DNA of 64,000 nt from Cupriavidus sp. BIS7 (lineage in GTDB: Bacteria; Pseudomonadota; Gammaproteobacteria; Burkholderiales; Burkholderiaceae). Each line of letters starts with the position of its first letter. The first letter of the stretch is position 1. The notes beneath the pieces were generated by a model. It saw only the letters and a list, made by a program, of their open reading frames with translations, was not told where the DNA came from and ran no database searches. This document shows, piece by piece, positions 60,925 to 64,000 of this stretch. The DNA is taken from positions 1 to 64,000 of the forward strand of contig NZ_ALOU01000032.1 of NCBI RefSeq assembly GCF_000292345.1, given 5' to 3'. Position numbers and translations under genes: made by a program.

Positions 60925-63156
60925 TTATTTTCTCTTCGCGTGCAACACCCCCTGCACATCAGCGATCAGCGATAGTGCCCGCTGAAGCTGCGTGGCCTCG
61001 GCAACTTCGGCCGTGAACTGCATGCGCGCCACGCCCTTGCTCGATAGCGTCTTCACTCCGGTCACGTTGATCTTCTCGCGCGAGAGCACTTCGGAAATAT
61101 CGCGCAGCAGGCCCTGCCGGTCGATCGCCTCCACATGGATATCCACGGGATACACGGCATCGCTGCGCTTGCCCCACTCGGTCTGGATCACGCGCTCGGG
61201 GTCGCGCGTCGCCAGTTGCTGGAACGTATGACAGTTACGGCGATGGATCGACACGCCGCGGCCACGCGTCACGAAGCCGACAATGTCGTCCGGCGGCGCG
61301 GGCTTGCAGCAGCGTGACATCTGCGTCATCAGCGAATCCACGCCCACCACAAGCACGCCGCTCTTCGCGCCGCGCGCCACGCTGGTGGCGCGGCTCTTCT
61401 TGGTGACGGCATCTTCCTCGCTGAACTGCGGCTGCACCTCCCCTTCCGGGTGGCGCAGCGCTTGTTCCACATGGCGCAGGCTGAACTCTTCCTTGGCCAC
61501 AGCCGCGAAAAGGTCCTCCGGCGTCTTGAAGTTGAGCCGCGAAGCAAGATCGTCGAGATTGACTGCCGTCTTGCCCTCGCGCTGCAACGTCTTTTCGATC
61601 AGCGTTCGGCCCTGGGCGATCGTCTCCTGCGAATCGAGCGCGTTGAACCACGCGCGCACCTTGGCGCGTGCGCGGGGGCTGGCCAGGTAGCCAAGCTCCG
61701 GATTGAGCCAGTCGCGCGACGGCCCGCCCTGCTTGACGGCCACGATCTCCACGGTCTGACCGTTCTTGAGCGACGTGTTGAGCGGCACCATCGCGCCATC
61801 GACGCGCGCGCCGCGGCAGCGGTGGCCGAGGTCGCTGTGCAGGTAATAGGCAAAGTCCACCGGCGTCGCTCCCTGCGGCAGCGCCACCACGCGCGCCTGC
61901 GGCGTCAGCACGTAGATGTGGTCGTCGATCGCCGCGTGCTTGAGCTGCTCCCACGGCGACTCTTCATGCGCCACCGTATGGTCGGCCTCATCCTTCCACG
62001 CCAGCAGCTGCCGCAACCACGCAATCTTCTCGTCGTAGGTGTTGTCCGCCGCAAACTGCCCGCTATAACCCTTGCCGCCAGCCTCCTTGTAGCGCCAGTG
62101 CGCGGCCACCCCGTACTCGGCGAAGTGGTGCATCTCGTGAGTGCGGATCTGCACCTCGAAGGCGCGGCCGTCGTCGCCGATCACCACCGTATGCAGCGAC
62201 TTGTATCCGTTCGACTTCGGCCTGGAAATGTAGTCGTCGAACTCACGCGGAATCGGCTGCCAGATGTGGTGCACGATACCAAGCACCGTGTAGCAGTCCT
62301 TGATGTCGTCGACGATCACACGGAACGCGCGCACGTCATAGAGATCGGCAAAGTCGAGCGATTTGCCGCGCATCTTCTTCCAGATGCTGTAGATGTGCTT
62401 GGGCCGGCCGCTCACTTCGGCGCGAATGCCGGCCTCGGCGAGTTCCGACTGCAGCCGCTGAATCGCCTGCGAGATATAGCCTTCGCGCTCGATGCGTTTC
62501 TCGTCGAGCAGCTTGGCGATGCGCTTGTAGGTCTCGGGCTGCTCGAAGCGGAACGCGAGATCCTCAAGCTCCCACTTCATCTGCCAGATACCAAGCCGGT
62601 TGGCCAGCGGCGCGTAGATGTCGAGCGTTTCGCTCGCCACGCCCGGCATCGGCTGACCCTTGGTCTGCGCCAGCCAGCGCAGCGTCTGCAGGCGCGAGGC
62701 AAGCCGCACAAGCACCACGCGGATGTCCTGCGCGAAGGCCAGCAGCATCTTGCGCAACGCCTCCACCTGCTCCTGGCGCGCGGCCGCCTGCGACTTCGAC
62801 GTTTCCGAGACATCGGTTCGCGTGACCGCTATCGCTCCAATCCGCAGAAGCTGGCGCACGCCCTTCACGAGCCGCGCCACTTCCTCGCCGAAGCGTGCCT
62901 CGATGTGTTCCTCGGCACCGGGCACGAACTCCACCACCGGGAACAGGCAAGCCGCCGCACGCGCGGCGTCATCCACGCGCAGGCCGTCCAGGATGCGCAG
63001 CATCCCTTCGGCGTGCGACAGCACGGTCTCGCCGGTGGGCAACGTTGCCGGCGCCTCACCATCGGCCGTGTCGCGCACGTATGCCAGCGCGCGTTCGACG
63101 AGCCCAGCGTCCGGCACGCCGGCAGTCTGGCCCGTCAGTTCCGTCGACGTCACCAT
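60925..63156 (-). CDS. relA: (p)ppGpp synthetase RelA
   Basis: A 743-residue long RSH protein. The N-terminal region is a degenerate HD hydrolase domain: the HD pair is replaced (ACLFPVVEF), so hydrolysis is not expected. The synthetase domain (about 235-375) contains HIYSIWKKMRGKSLDFADL and the EFDD motif that marks RelA rather than SpoT (RFKD). A TGS domain (about 415-475), a Cys-containing segment (SRCCKPAPPDD) and a C-terminal ACT domain follow. It makes (p)ppGpp on ribosomes stalled by uncharged tRNA. Cytoplasmic; gene directly upstream of tRNA-Val and thrS. Confidence 0.93.
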   Translation of the reverse strand: MVTSTELTGQTAGVPDAGLVERALAYVRDTADGEAPATLPTGETVLSHAEGMLRILDGLRVDDAARAAACLFPVVEFVPGAEEHIEARFGEEVARLVKGVRQLLRIGAIAVTRTDVSETSKSQAAARQEQVEALRKMLLAFAQDIRVVLVRLASRLQTLRWLAQTKGQPMPGVASETLDIYAPLANRLGIWQMKWELEDLAFRFEQPETYKRIAKLLDEKRIEREGYISQAIQRLQSELAEAGIRAEVSGRPKHIYSIWKKMRGKSLDFADLYDVRAFRVIVDDIKDCYTVLGIVHHIWQPIPREFDDYISRPKSNGYKSLHTVVIGDDGRAFEVQIRTHEMHHFAEYGVAAHWRYKEAGGKGYSGQFAADNTYDEKIAWLRQLLAWKDEADHTVAHEESPWEQLKHAAIDDHIYVLTPQARVVALPQGATPVDFAYYLHSDLGHRCRGARVDGAMVPLNTSLKNGQTVEIVAVKQGGPSRDWLNPELGYLASPRARAKVRAWFNALDSQETIAQGRTLIEKTLQREGKTAVNLDDLASRLNFKTPEDLFAAVAKEEFSLRHVEQALRHPEGEVQPQFSEEDAVTKKSRATSVARGAKSGVLVVGVDSLMTQMSRCCKPAPPDDIVGFVTRGRGVSIHRRNCHTFQQLATRDPERVIQTEWGKRSDAVYPVDIHVEAIDRQGLLRDISEVLSREKINVTGVKTLSSKGVARMQFTAEVAEATQLQRALSLIADVQGVLHAKRK

Positions 63157-63172
63157 GTCTTACCGCCCGGCA

Positions 63173-63535
63173 TCAGTTGAGCGCAGCGGTCACCACCACT
63201 TCGATCAGGTAGTCGGGGTTGGCCAGCTTTGCTTCGACCGTGGCGCGCGGCGGCGTATTGCCTTGCGCCACCCATTCGTCCCACACTTCGTTCATTTCGC
63301 CGATGCGCGAGACGTCGGTCAGGAAGATCTGGCACATTAGGATGCGCGTCTTGTCGGTGCCAGCCTCGGCCAGCAGGCGGTCGATATGGCCCAGCACCTC
63401 GCGGGTCTGGCCACGCAGGTCGGCCTTGGGGTCGACCTCCGGCACCTGGCCGGCCAGGTAGACCACGCCGTTGTAGACCGCGTATTCGGACAGACGCTTG
63501 CCCACGTGGGCGCGCTTCAGGGTGTTGGTGCTCAT
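63173..63535 (-). CDS. RidA-family enamine/imine deaminase-like protein
   Basis: A 120-residue protein of the YjgF/YER057c/UK114 family. The catalytic Arg is present in TPPRATVEAKLANPDYLIEV. RidA proteins hydrolyse reactive enamine intermediates from PLP enzymes; this subgroup (opening NTLKRAHVGKRLSEYAVYNG) is somewhat diverged from canonical RidA, so the substrate is uncertain. It lies 16 bp upstream of relA and 24 bp downstream of the hydrolase fragment, probably one transcript. Confidence 0.87.
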   Translation of the reverse strand: MSTNTLKRAHVGKRLSEYAVYNGVVYLAGQVPEVDPKADLRGQTREVLGHIDRLLAEAGTDKTRILMCQIFLTDVSRIGEMNEVWDEWVAQGNTPPRATVEAKLANPDYLIEVVVTAALN

Positions 63536-63559
63536 GTCAGATTCGTTTCAAAAGCGGGG

Positions 63560-64000
63560 TCACGACCCCAGGAAAAAATTGCGGGCGATGGCGATCTGCG
63601 CCGGGTCGACGAACGTCGGGGCATGCCCCACATCCGGGATCTCCACCGTCGACACCTGCTTGCCGCGCGCCGCCATCTCGGCCAGGGTTTCGCGCAGCAG
63701 CAGATCGGACTGCGCACCGCGCACAACCAGTGTCGGCCCCTGCATCGCCGCGAACATCGACCATAACGCCGCCTCTCCGGCCTGCACCGCCTCCGGCGTG
63801 GCGTCCTTGAACGGCACGGCCAGCGCCGGGTCATAGTGCAGCCCCCACTCGAGGCCCTCGGCACCTTGCACCGGCTTCAGGATCGCACCATTCAGTTCGC
63901 GCCATTGCTCTGGAGTATGGCGGCCGAACGAAGCACTGATCGTCTGCAGATAGGCCAGCCCCTCCTCGAACGTCTTGAACCGCACCGGCAACCCCAGATA
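63560..64000 (-). CDS. alpha/beta hydrolase (5' truncated by window edge)
   Basis: The C-terminal ~147 residues of an alpha/beta-hydrolase-fold protein; the frame runs off the right end without a start. Visible are PTLVVRGAQSDLLLRETLAE (strand and acid-residue region) and PDVGHAPTF, whose His is the probable catalytic His. The nucleophile motif lies outside the window. Function not predictable beyond the fold. Confidence 0.8.
   Translation of the reverse strand, partial: YLGLPVRFKTFEEGLAYLQTISASFGRHTPEQWRELNGAILKPVQGAEGLEWGLHYDPALAVPFKDATPEAVQAGEAALWSMFAAMQGPTLVVRGAQSDLLLRETLAEMAARGKQVSTVEIPDVGHAPTFVDPAQIAIARNFFLGS

Overview
The window is a GC-rich chromosomal segment of a beta-proteobacterium of the Burkholderiaceae, most likely Cupriavidus or a close relative. 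The 192-residue phasin at 7671-8249 matches my memory of PhaP1 of C. necator. The pyruvate dehydrogenase order (E1, E2, small ORF, E3 carrying its own lipoyl domain) is the one described for that genus. The thrS-infC-rpmI-rplT-pheS-pheT-ihfA-merR block, two TGC-N3-GCA sites at the phasin promoter and a 1.6-kb-class NAD glutamate dehydrogenase fit the same group. No phage, IS element or CRISPR array is visible. Most of the window is ordinary core chromosome; the accessory parts are small repeat proteins and one very large autotransporter.

Layout. 0-3.5 kb: lactate utilisation genes lutA-lutB plus a small ORF, divergent from an IclR regulator. 3.5-7.3 kb: a penicillin-binding endopeptidase, nitroreductase, thioesterase and histone-deacetylase-like hydrolase, all on the minus strand. 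7.3-8.5 kb: phaP1 with a strong promoter flanked by two PhaR-like sites. 8.5-15.7 kb: pyruvate dehydrogenase operon aceE-aceF-(HslV-like ORF)-lpdA, with GC-rich hairpins in two intercistronic gaps. 15.9-19.6 kb: a divergent FixL/FixJ-type two-component pair. 19.6-25.3 kb: a membrane protein, folD, prlC, a small ORF coupled to an exonuclease III gene, and a DUF1488-like gene. 25.5-28.4 kb: two identical tRNA-Lys(CUU) units bracket an 8-oxoguanine deaminase-like gene and a LysR gene. 28.6-37.3 kb: a Bug receptor, a secreted repeat protein, a possible MarR-like protein, the giant NAD-GDH and three small unknown proteins.

37.4-43.0 kb: an OmpR-type two-component pair divergent from msrB - CcdA/thioredoxin fusion - msrA, which together look like an extracytoplasmic methionine-sulfoxide repair module with its own electron conduit. 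43.4-51.8 kb: one ~2800-residue autotransporter with Pmp-like GGAI/FxxN motifs and three-and-a-half ~1.09-kb internal repeats. 52.2-63.2 kb: tRNA-Pro and the translation cluster on the minus strand, preceded by relA and tRNA-Val. The end of the window holds a RidA gene and a truncated alpha/beta hydrolase.

The most interesting unexplained structure lies between tRNA-Val and thrS. An 11-codon ORF with five Thr codons overlaps a long stem-loop and is followed by a rho-independent terminator before thrS, which looks like a classical leader-peptide attenuator for threonyl-tRNA synthetase. Also notable are an HslV-like peptidase gene inside the PDH operon, an ATC start codon for infC and the mosaic repeats of the autotransporter. 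All functional assignments come from reading the protein sequences; no database search was run.
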